Positions 7,952 to 15,515 of a stretch of 51,817 nt of DNA are shown one piece after another (position 1 is the first letter of the stretch; every line of letters starts with the position of its first letter). A program made the position numbers and the translations under genes. The stretch is from Christensenella sp. UBA4379 (lineage in GTDB: Bacteria; Bacillota; Clostridia; Christensenellales; Aristaeellaceae): the NCBI GenBank assembly GCA_002391225.1, contig DGRV01000076.1, forward strand, positions 7,495-59,311. Reading direction: 5' to 3'. The notes under the pieces were generated by a model that searched no databases, had not been told where the DNA came from, and saw nothing but the letters and a program-made list of their open reading frames with translations.

Positions 7952-8898
7952 TCGTCCTGGGGCTGGATACCAGCTGCTATACCACCTCCGCGGCATTCGC
8001 CGGGGAAGGAGGGAATTGGGCGTCCTGCCGAAAACTTCTGCCGGTTCAGCTGGGCGACCGGGGCCTTCGCCAGAGCGAGGGCGTGTTCGCCCATGTAAGG
8101 CAGCTGCCGGAAATGGTCGAGCAGCTGCTGGCGAAGACCAAAGAGCCCATCGGCGCGGTCTGCGCGTCCACCGCTCCTTTGGACGGGGAGGATTCCTACA
8201 TGCCGGTGTTCCTGGTGGGTGCCGGGTACGGAAGGGCCCTGGCGGCCGCCCTGCGGGTGCCGTTTTTTACCACCACGCACCAGCGCGGCCATCTGAGGGC
8301 GGCCCGGGTGGAAACCGGCCTGCCTGAGGGAGACTTCCTGGCCCTTCACTGTTCCGGCGGGACGACAGACGTCCTGCTCGTGAGGGACGGGGAGATCCGG
8401 CGGATCTCTTCTTCTCTGGACCTGCACGCGGGTCAGCTGGTGGACAGGGTCGGCGTCCGGTTGGGGCTTCCCTTCCCGGCGGGCCCGGCCCTGGAAAAGC
8501 TGGCGGAAGGATATACCGCCCAGGGGATCGTCCCGGTGTCCATCTGCGCGGAGGGCTGCCATTTATCCGGGGCGGAAACCAAGCTGCTGCGGCTGATTGA
8601 AGAAGGACAGCTTCCCCCCGGGCAGATCGCCGCGGAAACCTACGACGTTCTCTGCCGGACGGTGCTCCGGCTGCTAAAGAACGCGGGGGAACAAACGGGC
8701 GTGTCAAACGCCCTGCTCTTCGGCGGGGTCATGAGCTCCGCCCGGCTGCGCGAAATGCTGCTTCAACGGGTGCTCAGGCGGCGGCTGCCGCTTTCGCTTT
8801 ACTTCGGCAAACCGGAGCTTTCGGGAGACAACGCCGTGGGCGTCGCCCACATCGGACTGGAAAGGATGATTGAACATGGCACAGCTGCTGGACGGTAG
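7948..8898 (+). CDS. TsaD/Kae1-like paralog (Gcp-like ATPase fold protein)
   Basis: 316 residues of the ASKHA-fold Kae1/TsaD family. It opens VLGLDTSCYTTSAAF, keeps the HxxxH iron-site pattern (HQRGH, about residues 111-115), and has a GGTTDVLLV nucleotide loop and a C-terminal ELSGDNAVGVAHIG. TsaD makes the t6A modification with TsaB and TsaE. As I recall, clostridia often carry this second copy between nusB and folD while true TsaD lies elsewhere, so I do not call it tsaD. It overlaps nusB by 4 bases and folD by 23. Role unknown; the conserved histidines suggest it still binds metal. Confidence 0.72.
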   Translation: MIVLGLDTSCYTTSAAFAGEGGNWASCRKLLPVQLGDRGLRQSEGVFAHVRQLPEMVEQLLAKTKEPIGAVCASTAPLDGEDSYMPVFLVGAGYGRALAAALRVPFFTTTHQRGHLRAARVETGLPEGDFLALHCSGGTTDVLLVRDGEIRRISSSLDLHAGQLVDRVGVRLGLPFPAGPALEKLAEGYTAQGIVPVSICAEGCHLSGAETKLLRLIEEGQLPPGQIAAETYDVLCRTVLRLLKNAGEQTGVSNALLFGGVMSSARLREMLLQRVLRRRLPLSLYFGKPELSGDNAVGVAHIGLERMIEHGTAAGR

Positions 8899-9727
8899 GA
8901 TTTATTCGGAAGAAGCGCTCGCGGAAGTGACGGAAAAGGTGAAGGCCCTGAAAAAGTCGGGCGTGACGCCCGGCCTGGCCGTCATCCTGGCGGGGGACGA
9001 TCCCGCCAGCCAGACCTATGTCCGCAACAAGGGCAAGGCCTGCGAAAAGACGGGCATCTACTCCCGCACCATCATTCTCCCCGCCGACGTCAGCCAGGCG
9101 GAACTGGAAAAGACCATCCGGGAGCTTAACGACGACCCGAAGATTGACGGGATCCTCGTACAGCTTCCCCTGCCGCGGGGCCTGGATGAAAAGCGGGCCC
9201 TGGCCTGCATCCTGCCGGAAAAGGACGCGGACGGCTTCCACGTCCTGAATGCCGGCCGCCTGATGCTGGGCCAGAGCGGGACCCTTCCCTGCACCCCCAA
9301 GGGCGTGCTCAGGATGCTGCGTCTGGCCGGGGTGGAGCTGGACGGAAAGAAGGCCGTCGTCGTCGGCCGCAGCAACATCGTCGGGAAGCCCGTGGCCATG
9401 ATGCTGCTGAATGAAAACGCCACCGTCACCATCTGCCATTCCCACACCGAGGATCTGAAAGAGGTCACGAAACAGGCGGACGTCCTGGTGGTGGCCGTCG
9501 GCAAGCCCGGCCTGATCACCGGGGACATGGTGAAGCCCGGTGCGGCCGTGGTGGACGTCGGCATCAACCGGATCAACGGCGTCCTCTCCGGCGACGTGGA
9601 CTTTGATTCCGTAGAGCCGGTCGCCGGCTGGATCAGCCCGGTGCCCGGTGGGGTCGGCCTGATGACGGTCGCCATGCTGATGGACAACGTAGTGACCCTG
9701 GCCACTGCCCGGGCCGGCAAGGCATGA
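8876..9727 (+). CDS. folD: Bifunctional methylenetetrahydrofolate dehydrogenase/cyclohydrolase FolD
   Basis: 283 residues, full length. It converts 5,10-methylene-THF to 5,10-methenyl-THF with NADP and then to 10-formyl-THF for purines and fMet-tRNA. Motifs: VILAGDDPASQTYVRNKGKACEKTGI with the catalytic Tyr and Lys, the GILVQLPLPRGLDE signature, the PCTPKGVLRML segment, a Rossmann loop VVVGRSNIVGKPVAMMLL, and C-terminal PVPGGVGLMTVAMLMDN. ATG 8876 is within the end of the TsaD-like gene with a GGA-type site; the stop overlaps xseA as ATGA. Confidence 0.97.
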   Translation: MAQLLDGRIYSEEALAEVTEKVKALKKSGVTPGLAVILAGDDPASQTYVRNKGKACEKTGIYSRTIILPADVSQAELEKTIRELNDDPKIDGILVQLPLPRGLDEKRALACILPEKDADGFHVLNAGRLMLGQSGTLPCTPKGVLRMLRLAGVELDGKKAVVVGRSNIVGKPVAMMLLNENATVTICHSHTEDLKEVTKQADVLVVAVGKPGLITGDMVKPGAAVVDVGINRINGVLSGDVDFDSVEPVAGWISPVPGGVGLMTVAMLMDNVVTLATARAGKA

Positions 9728-10950
9728 GCTGGACGCTGACGGTCACGGACCTCAACGAGTACGTCCGCCGCTCTCTGGCGGGGGACCCGATGCTGCGGGA
9801 CGTTCTGCTCAAGGGCGAAATCAGCAATTTCAAGCGGCACGTGTCCGGCCACCTCTACTTTTCCTTAAAGGACGATCAGTCGCGCATCCAGTGCGTGATG
9901 TTCAGGCAGGACGCGCTGAGCCTTTCCTTTTCTCCGGCGGACGGCAGCCGGGTGACGCTGCGGGGCAGCGTATCCCTCTATACCGCCGCGGGCAGCTACC
10001 AGTTTTACGCCCGGGAGATGACCCAGGACGGCCTGGGCGCGCTGTACGTAAAGCTGGAGCAGCTGAAAAAACGCCTGGCCCAGGAGGGCCTGTTTGACGA
10101 AGGGAAAAAGCGCCCCCTGCCCCTGCTGCCCCGGATGGTCGGGGTGGTCACGAGCAGGACCGGCGCGGTCATCCACGACATCGCCCAGGTGGCCCGGCGG
10201 CGCAATCCGTCCGTCCAGCTGGTTCTTCGCCCGGCCCTGGTGCAGGGGGAGGGAGCGGCAGCCGACGTGGCGGCCGGCATCCAGGAGCTTTCCCAGGTGC
10301 CCGGGGTGGATGTGATCATCATCGGCCGCGGAGGCGGCTCGCTGGAGGACCTCTGGGCCTTTAACGAGGAAGCCGTCGTCCGGGCCGTGGCCGCCTGTCC
10401 CGTCCCGGTGATTTCGGCCGTCGGCCATGAGACGGATTTTACCCTGGCCGATTTTGCGGCGGACGTCCGGGCGGCGACGCCCAGCGTCGCGGCCGAGCTG
10501 GCGGTGCAGGACCGGGCCACCCTGGAAAACGCGGTGGAGGGCCTGCTTTCCCGCCTGTATCGGAGCGCCCACGAGACGGTGCTGCTCAAAACCGGGCAGA
10601 TTGCCGCCCTGGAAAAGCGGATGGCGCTGGCCCATCCCGGGGCGCGGCTCAAGGGGCAGAGGGCCCTGGTCGCGGAATATCTGCTGCGGCTCAATCAGAA
10701 AATGCGGGAAATACTCGAAGAAAAGCGGGCTCTGCTCCGGGTCAGGGAAAGCGCCCTGACGGCCCTGGGCCCCAAGGGCGCCCTCCGGCGCGGGTATGTG
10801 ATCGCCCTGTCCGAGGACGGGACGCCGGTTACATCCGCCGCCCGGGCCCCGGAAGCAATGCGGCTTTTGTTTGAGGACGGCACAGTCACCGTCCGGACCA
10901 TCAGCAAGGAAGAGGGGGATCCCTTTGGCGGCAAAGACGAAGAGCTTTGA
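9724..10950 (+). CDS. xseA: Exodeoxyribonuclease VII large subunit
   Basis: 408 residues. It is the catalytic subunit of the single-strand-specific exonuclease VII used in repair. An N-terminal OB fold (about 5-100, GEISNFKRHVSGHLYFSLKDDQSRIQCVMF) precedes the catalytic core with GVVTSRTGAVIHDI, IIGRGGGSLEDLWAFNEE and PVISAVGHETDFTLADFAADVRAATPSVAAE, then a coiled-coil arm and a C-terminal LRRGYVIAL segment. It is translationally coupled to folD by ATGA and overlaps the start of xseB by 26 bases. Confidence 0.96.
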   Translation: MSWTLTVTDLNEYVRRSLAGDPMLRDVLLKGEISNFKRHVSGHLYFSLKDDQSRIQCVMFRQDALSLSFSPADGSRVTLRGSVSLYTAAGSYQFYAREMTQDGLGALYVKLEQLKKRLAQEGLFDEGKKRPLPLLPRMVGVVTSRTGAVIHDIAQVARRRNPSVQLVLRPALVQGEGAAADVAAGIQELSQVPGVDVIIIGRGGGSLEDLWAFNEEAVVRAVAACPVPVISAVGHETDFTLADFAADVRAATPSVAAELAVQDRATLENAVEGLLSRLYRSAHETVLLKTGQIAALEKRMALAHPGARLKGQRALVAEYLLRLNQKMREILEEKRALLRVRESALTALGPKGALRRGYVIALSEDGTPVTSAARAPEAMRLLFEDGTVTVRTISKEEGDPFGGKDEEL

Positions 10951-11143
10951 AGACCGGCTGGAGCAGCTGGAAACCCTGGTGACCCGGATGGAGGAGGGGG
11001 GCATGGCCCTGTCCGCCGCCCTCAAGGATTACGAGGCCGGCGTCCGCCTGGTCCGGGAGCTGAACGCCGAACTGGACGCGGCGGACAAGAAAATGCTCGA
11101 GCTGCGCAGCGGCCAGCCCGTGCCGATGGAGGATGCCCCGTGA
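10925..11143 (+). CDS. xseB: Exodeoxyribonuclease VII small subunit
   Basis: 72 residues with the family pattern SFEDRLEQLETLVTRMEEGGMALSAALKDYEAGVRLVRELNAELDAADKKM, a helical hairpin that binds the XseA arm. I take the TTG at 10925 as start because it gives the expected N-terminus directly before SFEDRLEQLE and has a GAGGGGG site just upstream; no ATG or GTG fits better. The gene begins inside xseA and its stop overlaps the GTG of ispA (GTGA), so all three are probably coupled. Confidence 0.93.
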   Translation: MAAKTKSFEDRLEQLETLVTRMEEGGMALSAALKDYEAGVRLVRELNAELDAADKKMLELRSGQPVPMEDAP

Positions 11144-12012
11144 ACGCCAAATATGAGGAGCTCCGCCAAAGGGTGGAGGACCATCTGAACCGCGTGACCG
11201 CCCAGGAGTGGGAGAAAATTCCCCATCCCCTCCGGGACGCGATGGCCTACAGCCTGCTGAGCGGCGGCAAGCGCCTGCGCCCCGTGCTGCTGCTGGCGGC
11301 TCATGAGCTGATCGCCCCGGCGGACGAAACCGCCCTGCGCTTTGCCGGGGCGCTGGAAATGATCCACACCTATTCATTGATCCATGACGACCTCCCGGCG
11401 ATGGACAACGACACCCTGCGCCGGGGCAAGCCCACCTGCCATGTGGTGTACGGCGAAGGCATGGCGGTGCTGGCGGGCGACGGCCTGCTGAGCCTGGCCA
11501 TGGAGGAGATGCTCTCCTGTACGCACGAAAGGGCGCTTTCCGCCGCCCGCTTCATCGTCCAGGCGGCCGGGGTCAGGGGGATGGTCGCCGGCCAGTGCCT
11601 GGACCTGGCCCACGAGGGGGAGCCGCCGGCACAGGACATCGTGACCTCCATCCACCGGCTCAAAACCGGCTGCCTTTTGACCGCACCGATGGAGGCCGGG
11701 CTCTGCCTGGCCGGAGCGGGGGAAAAGCAGCTGACTGCCGGAAAGACCTTCGGCCAGATGTTCGGCACCGCGTTCCAGATTCAGGACGACCTGCTGGACC
11801 TTCACGGCAACGAGCAGGACCTGGGCAAGCACACCGGCAAGGACCTGACCGAAGGGAAAATGACCTGGCCCGCCCTGGTCGGGGCGGAACAGGCCCAAAA
11901 GGACGTGGAGTACCTGACGGAGCAGGCCTGCGCCGCCCTGGAAGCGACCTTCGGCGAAGCCTCCGCCTTCCTATGCTCCCTGGCGAGAAGCTGTACGGGG
12001 AGGACGAGATAG
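11140..12012 (+). CDS. ispA: Polyprenyl synthetase (farnesyl diphosphate synthase)
   Basis: 290 residues. It condenses DMAPP/IPP to farnesyl diphosphate for undecaprenyl and quinone synthesis. Both aspartate-rich motifs are present: DDLPAMDND (about residues 84-92, the FARM) and the second DDLLD (about 215-219), plus GGKRLRP. GTG 11140 is the start, with GGAGG upstream and a 4-base overlap with xseB. The last residues look scrambled: residues 283-287 read RSCTG where the other frame would give EKLYG, as if a G deletion were compensated by a G insertion a few codons later. A heptamer array begins right at the stop. Confidence 0.95.
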   Translation: MNAKYEELRQRVEDHLNRVTAQEWEKIPHPLRDAMAYSLLSGGKRLRPVLLLAAHELIAPADETALRFAGALEMIHTYSLIHDDLPAMDNDTLRRGKPTCHVVYGEGMAVLAGDGLLSLAMEEMLSCTHERALSAARFIVQAAGVRGMVAGQCLDLAHEGEPPAQDIVTSIHRLKTGCLLTAPMEAGLCLAGAGEKQLTAGKTFGQMFGTAFQIQDDLLDLHGNEQDLGKHTGKDLTEGKMTWPALVGAEQAQKDVEYLTEQACAALEATFGEASAFLCSLARSCTGRTR

Positions 12013-12119
12013 GGACTAGGGATTAGGGATTAGGCAATAGGCATTAGAAGAAGTAGAATTTACGCATTACGCATTACGCATTTTCCATTGTGCATTACAC
12101 ATTATGAATTACGCATTGT
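12011..12119. repeat. Degenerate intergenic heptamer array 1
   Basis: Two blocks with 7-base periodicity. 12011-12047 has GGGATTA-type units (GGGACTA, GGGATTA twice, GGCAATA, GGCATTA). 12060-12119 has ACGCATT units (three perfect, then variants ending in ATT). It fills the gap between ispA and the YuiD-like gene and has no coding potential. A related array lies at 35569-35739. Confidence 0.8.
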
Positions 12120-12134
12120 CCTGGAGGCGGTTTT

Positions 12135-12578
12135 TTGCTGGACCAGCTGCTTCAAAACAAGCCCCTGTGCTGTTCAGCCTGCGCGTGGTTTCTGGCGCAG
12201 CTGATCAAGGCCCTTTTGTACTGGGCCATTGAGAAAAAGTTTGACTGGAGAAGGATCTGGGGCTCCGGCGGGATGCCTAGCTCCCACAGCGCCTTTGTGC
12301 TGGCCATGACGGTGGCGCTGGGCCTGGAAAACGGCTTCAACCACTCGGCGTTCACGGTCTCCTTCGCGCTGATGGCCATCGTGATCTACGACGCCATGGG
12401 CGTGCGCTACGAGACCGGCAAGCAGGGCCAGATCATCAACAAGATCCTGGAGGAACTGTTCGTGGAGGGCAAGCCCCTGACGGATGAAAAGCTCAAGGAG
12501 CTGGTGGGTCATTCGCCCCTGGAAGTGCTCGGCGGCCTGATCGTCGGCGCGATCACTTTGATGATATTTTATTTATAA
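12135..12578 (+). CDS. Divergent PAP2 family (DUF212, YuiD-like) membrane protein
   Basis: 147 residues. It has the YuiD-type pattern AQLIKALLYWAIEKKFDWRRIWGSGGMPSSHSAFVLAMTVALGL, with PSSHS resembling a PAP2 phosphatase motif, then YDAMGVRYETGKQ and a C-terminal helix GLIVGAITLMIFYL. Three to four membrane helices are predicted by eye. The family is thought to act on polyprenyl or lipid phosphates, consistent with lying just downstream of ispA, but activity is unproven. The start is probably TTG 12135, six bases after GGAGGC; no ATG is available before the conserved region. Confidence 0.82.
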   Translation: MLDQLLQNKPLCCSACAWFLAQLIKALLYWAIEKKFDWRRIWGSGGMPSSHSAFVLAMTVALGLENGFNHSAFTVSFALMAIVIYDAMGVRYETGKQGQIINKILEELFVEGKPLTDEKLKELVGHSPLEVLGGLIVGAITLMIFYL

Positions 12579-12590
12579 CGGAGAGGAGGA

Positions 12591-12612
12591 CGCGCGGCCG
12601 TTCCGCCGCGCG
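12591..12612 (+). promoter_or_regulatory. GC hairpin between Shine-Dalgarno site and start of the DUF6106 gene
   Basis: Stem 12591-12598 with 12605-12612 (8 bp, all G-C) and a 6-base loop. The strong GGAGAGGAGG (12580-12589) lies just before it and the ATG (12624) 11 bases after it, so folding would bring the ribosome site to a normal distance. Confidence 0.5.
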
Positions 12613-12623
12613 GACAGTGAGGT

Positions 12624-13181
12624 ATGACAGATCAATTCAGGGAAGAGGCTGTTTCCAGCCGCAATCAGACGTTTCCGAGCATCATGCTGGGCCTGTCCTG
12701 GGTACTGCTGGTGTTCAGCGCCCTGTATGGGTTCATGTGGCTGCAGAATGCCCTCTACGCTTTCGCCCAGAGCGGCGTGCAGAGCGGTCTGATCAGCCTG
12801 GCGCTGGCGCTGGTGCTGCTGGGCGCGGCGGTCATGATTTTTCTGTTCAAGGACCGCCTCCGCACCGATTATGAGTATACCTTCACCAACGGCATTCTGG
12901 ACTTCGCGGCCATCTTCAATAACAAAAAGCGCAAAGCCCTGGGCTCCATGAACCTGAAAAACATCAAGGCCTGCGGGAAGGTGGCTTCCGGCTCCTTCAA
13001 CCGCTACATCAATCTGCCGGGCATCAAGCGGAGCAACTGGTTCGTCAACCGCGACGCCGACCTGTTCTATATCTACTACGAGAAGGAGCAGGAGAAGCAC
13101 ATCGTCATCATGGAGCCCAGCGAGGAAATGGTAAGTCTGATCCGCGGCGCGGTGCCGCGCGGAGCGTACGAAATCAACTGA
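12624..13181 (+). CDS. DUF6106 family membrane protein
   Basis: 185 residues. Two membrane helices (about 22-45 and 55-75) are followed by a cytosolic domain containing TDYEYTFTNGILDFAAIFNNKKRKALGSMNLKN and ending MEPSEEMVSLIRGAVPRGAYEI. I recall this pattern from DUF6106 proteins of clostridia; function unknown. The ATG at 12624 has only a weak GTGAGG immediately before it; the strong ribosome site lies upstream of a hairpin. The cysteine desulfurase gene follows 13 bases later. Confidence 0.68.
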   Translation: MTDQFREEAVSSRNQTFPSIMLGLSWVLLVFSALYGFMWLQNALYAFAQSGVQSGLISLALALVLLGAAVMIFLFKDRLRTDYEYTFTNGILDFAAIFNNKKRKALGSMNLKNIKACGKVASGSFNRYINLPGIKRSNWFVNRDADLFYIYYEKEQEKHIVIMEPSEEMVSLIRGAVPRGAYEIN

Positions 13182-13194
13182 CAGGACAGAAGAC

Positions 13195-14331
13195 ATGATT
13201 TATCTTGATAACAGCGCGACGACCAGGGTCTGCCCTGAGGCGGCCCAGGCCGCCTATACCTGCATGACGGAGGGATATTTTAATCCCTCCGCTCTGTATG
13301 TGCCCGCCATGGAGGCGGAAAAACAGATGACCCTCTGCCGGGAGGCGCTTTTGTCCGCCGTGCACGCGCCCCAGGGCAGCCGGGCCGTTTTCGTATCCGG
13401 CGGCACGGAGGCGGATAACCTGGCCATCCTGGGCGGCATGCAGTCCGTCCGCGACGGGCTGGTGCTCTATTCCGCCGGGGAGCATCCGGCGGTGCGGGAG
13501 GCCTGCGAGGCCCTGCGGACGGTCCGCAGCAAGGAAATCCCCCTGGACCGGGACGGTTTTGTCTCCCTGGAAAAGCTCGAGGGGATGCTGAACGAAGAGG
13601 TCCGGCTGATCTGCGTCATGCAGGTCAACAACGAGACTGGGGCCGTCATGCCCATCCGGGAAATTGCCGCCCTGCGGGACCGGCTCTGTCCCCGGGCCCT
13701 GCTCCATGTGGACGGGGTGCAGGGTTTCCTTCGGGTGCCCTTTGACATGGGGCAGAGCGGGGCGGATTCCTACGCCCTCTCCGGCCATAAGATCCACGCC
13801 CCCAAGGGCATCGGCGCCCTGATCATGGGGCCCCGCTGCCGCCTGACCGCCCGGCAGATCGGCGGCGGCCAGGAAAGGACCCTCCGCTCCGGCACGGAAA
13901 ATACCCCCGGCATCGCCGGCCTGCTGGCGGCAGTCCGGCACTACCCGAAGGACGCTGACCTTCGGGCCATGAAGCTCCGGCTGTGGGAGCAGGTGAAAGC
14001 CCTGATCCCGCAGGCGGTTTATAACGGGCCGGACCCGGCCTCGGACCGCTCCGCCCCCCACATTCTGAACCTTTCCCTGCCGCCGGTCAGGAGCGAAACC
14101 ATGCTCCACGCCCTGGAGGGGGATCAGATCTACATCGGCCTGGGCTCCGCCTGCTCGTCGCACAAGCAGCGGGTGTCCCGGGTCCTGAGCGCCATGGGGA
14201 TCGCCGGCCAGCGCGCGGAGAGCGCCCTGCGCTTCTCCCTGAGCCCGCTGAACACCATGGAGGAAATGGACTTTGCGGCCCAAGCCCTCAAAAAGCATTA
14301 CGAAACCTACAGCCAATTTGTCAGACGATAA
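13195..14331 (+). CDS. Cysteine desulfurase (NifS/IscS family)
   Basis: 378 residues. This PLP enzyme moves sulfur from cysteine to an active-site cysteine. Visible: YLDNSATTRVCPEA at the N-terminus, cofactor-stacking histidine in AGEHPAVREA, VNNETGAVMPI, HVDGVQGF, the PLP lysine in SGHKIHAPKG (about residue 202), RSGTENTPGI, and the catalytic cysteine in GLGSACSSHK (about 320). It lies 18 bases before thiI and is probably its dedicated sulfur donor for tRNA 4-thiouridine, as NifZ is in Bacillus. A role in Fe-S assembly is not excluded. Confidence 0.93.
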   Translation: MIYLDNSATTRVCPEAAQAAYTCMTEGYFNPSALYVPAMEAEKQMTLCREALLSAVHAPQGSRAVFVSGGTEADNLAILGGMQSVRDGLVLYSAGEHPAVREACEALRTVRSKEIPLDRDGFVSLEKLEGMLNEEVRLICVMQVNNETGAVMPIREIAALRDRLCPRALLHVDGVQGFLRVPFDMGQSGADSYALSGHKIHAPKGIGALIMGPRCRLTARQIGGGQERTLRSGTENTPGIAGLLAAVRHYPKDADLRAMKLRLWEQVKALIPQAVYNGPDPASDRSAPHILNLSLPPVRSETMLHALEGDQIYIGLGSACSSHKQRVSRVLSAMGIAGQRAESALRFSLSPLNTMEEMDFAAQALKKHYETYSQFVRR

Positions 14332-14349
14332 AGGGAAGGATATCAGAAC

Positions 14350-15495
14350 ATGGACAATCTGCTGCTCATCCGCTACGGAGAAATCTACTTAAAGGGCCTG
14401 AACCGCCCGTATTTCCTGCGCGCTCTGCTGGCCCGGGTCAAGGAGGCGGTACGCCCCCTGGGCGGCCAGGTGTGGCTCAAGGACGCCCGCCTGTTCGTGC
14501 AGGGGGTGTCCGATATGGACGCCTGCATCCAGCGGGTGACGAAGGTCTTCGGCGTCCACTCCGTCTGCCCGGCGGTGCACCTGCCCAAGGCGGACTTTGA
14601 ACAGGTCTGTGCCCAGGCGGCGGAGATGATGCGGGGCATGACCGGCACCTTCAAGGTGGACGCCCGGCGGTCCGACAAGCGCTATCCCCTGGATTCCCCG
14701 GAGATCAACGCCAAGATGGGCGGCTATATCTTAAGGAACGTTCCCGGCCTCAAGGTGGACGTGCACCATCCCGACCACGTGATGAACGTGGAAATCCGGG
14801 ACGAGGCCTATCTCTACGTCAAGGTGATCGAGGCAGCCGGCGGCATGCCGGTGGGCACCGGCGGCAAGGCGGCCCTGCTCCTTTCCGGCGGCATCGACAG
14901 CCCGGTGGCCGGCTATATGATCGCCAAGCGCGGGGTGGAGCTGTGCGCGGTGCACTTCTATTCCTATCCCTATACCAGCGAGCGCGCCAAGGAAAAGGTG
15001 CTCGACCTGGCCCGGATCATCAGCCAGAGCTGCTGCGGGATCAAGGTGTTCGTCGTGCCCTTTACGGACATCCAGCTCAAAATCCACGAAAAGTGCGCGG
15101 ACGATTACACCACGCTGATCATGCGCCGCTTCATGATGCGCATTGCCGAAAAGATCGCCCAGCGGGAGGGGGCGGAGGCCCTGATCACCGGCGAGAGCGT
15201 CGGCCAGGTCGCCAGCCAGACGATGACCGCCCTCCACATGACCAACATGGTGGTCTCCATGCCGGTCTTCCGTCCGCTGATCGGCTTTGACAAGATCGAA
15301 ATCATCCGCTACGCCGAAAAGATCGGCACCTATGAGACCTCCTGCCTGCCCTATGAGGACTGCTGCACGGTCTTTACCCCCCGCCATCCGGCCACCCATC
15401 CCAAGCTGGACAAGATCCTGGAGTCCGAGGCCCGGCTGGACGGGGACGCCCTGATCGAAGAAGCGATCCGGAACACGGAAATCGTCGAGTGCTGA
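14350..15495 (+). CDS. thiI: tRNA 4-thiouridine synthase ThiI (no rhodanese domain)
   Basis: 381 residues. An N-terminal ferredoxin-like/THUMP region (about 1-165) binds tRNA, and the PP-loop domain carries the ATP motif ALLLSGGIDSPVAGYM (about 177-192). The C-terminal rhodanese domain of the enterobacterial enzyme is absent, as usual in Firmicutes, so sulfur must come straight from the desulfurase encoded upstream. The product is s4U in tRNA; a link to thiamine is not supported here. Confidence 0.96.
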   Translation: MDNLLLIRYGEIYLKGLNRPYFLRALLARVKEAVRPLGGQVWLKDARLFVQGVSDMDACIQRVTKVFGVHSVCPAVHLPKADFEQVCAQAAEMMRGMTGTFKVDARRSDKRYPLDSPEINAKMGGYILRNVPGLKVDVHHPDHVMNVEIRDEAYLYVKVIEAAGGMPVGTGGKAALLLSGGIDSPVAGYMIAKRGVELCAVHFYSYPYTSERAKEKVLDLARIISQSCCGIKVFVVPFTDIQLKIHEKCADDYTTLIMRRFMMRIAEKIAQREGAEALITGESVGQVASQTMTALHMTNMVVSMPVFRPLIGFDKIEIIRYAEKIGTYETSCLPYEDCCTVFTPRHPATHPKLDKILESEARLDGDALIEEAIRNTEIVEC

Positions 15496-15515
15496 GGAGA
15501 AAGGAGCATCCCCCT

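Noticed and set aside
12060..12119. Repeat array considered as CRISPR
   Set aside because: The unit is 7 bases with no spacers, so it is a tandem heptamer array.
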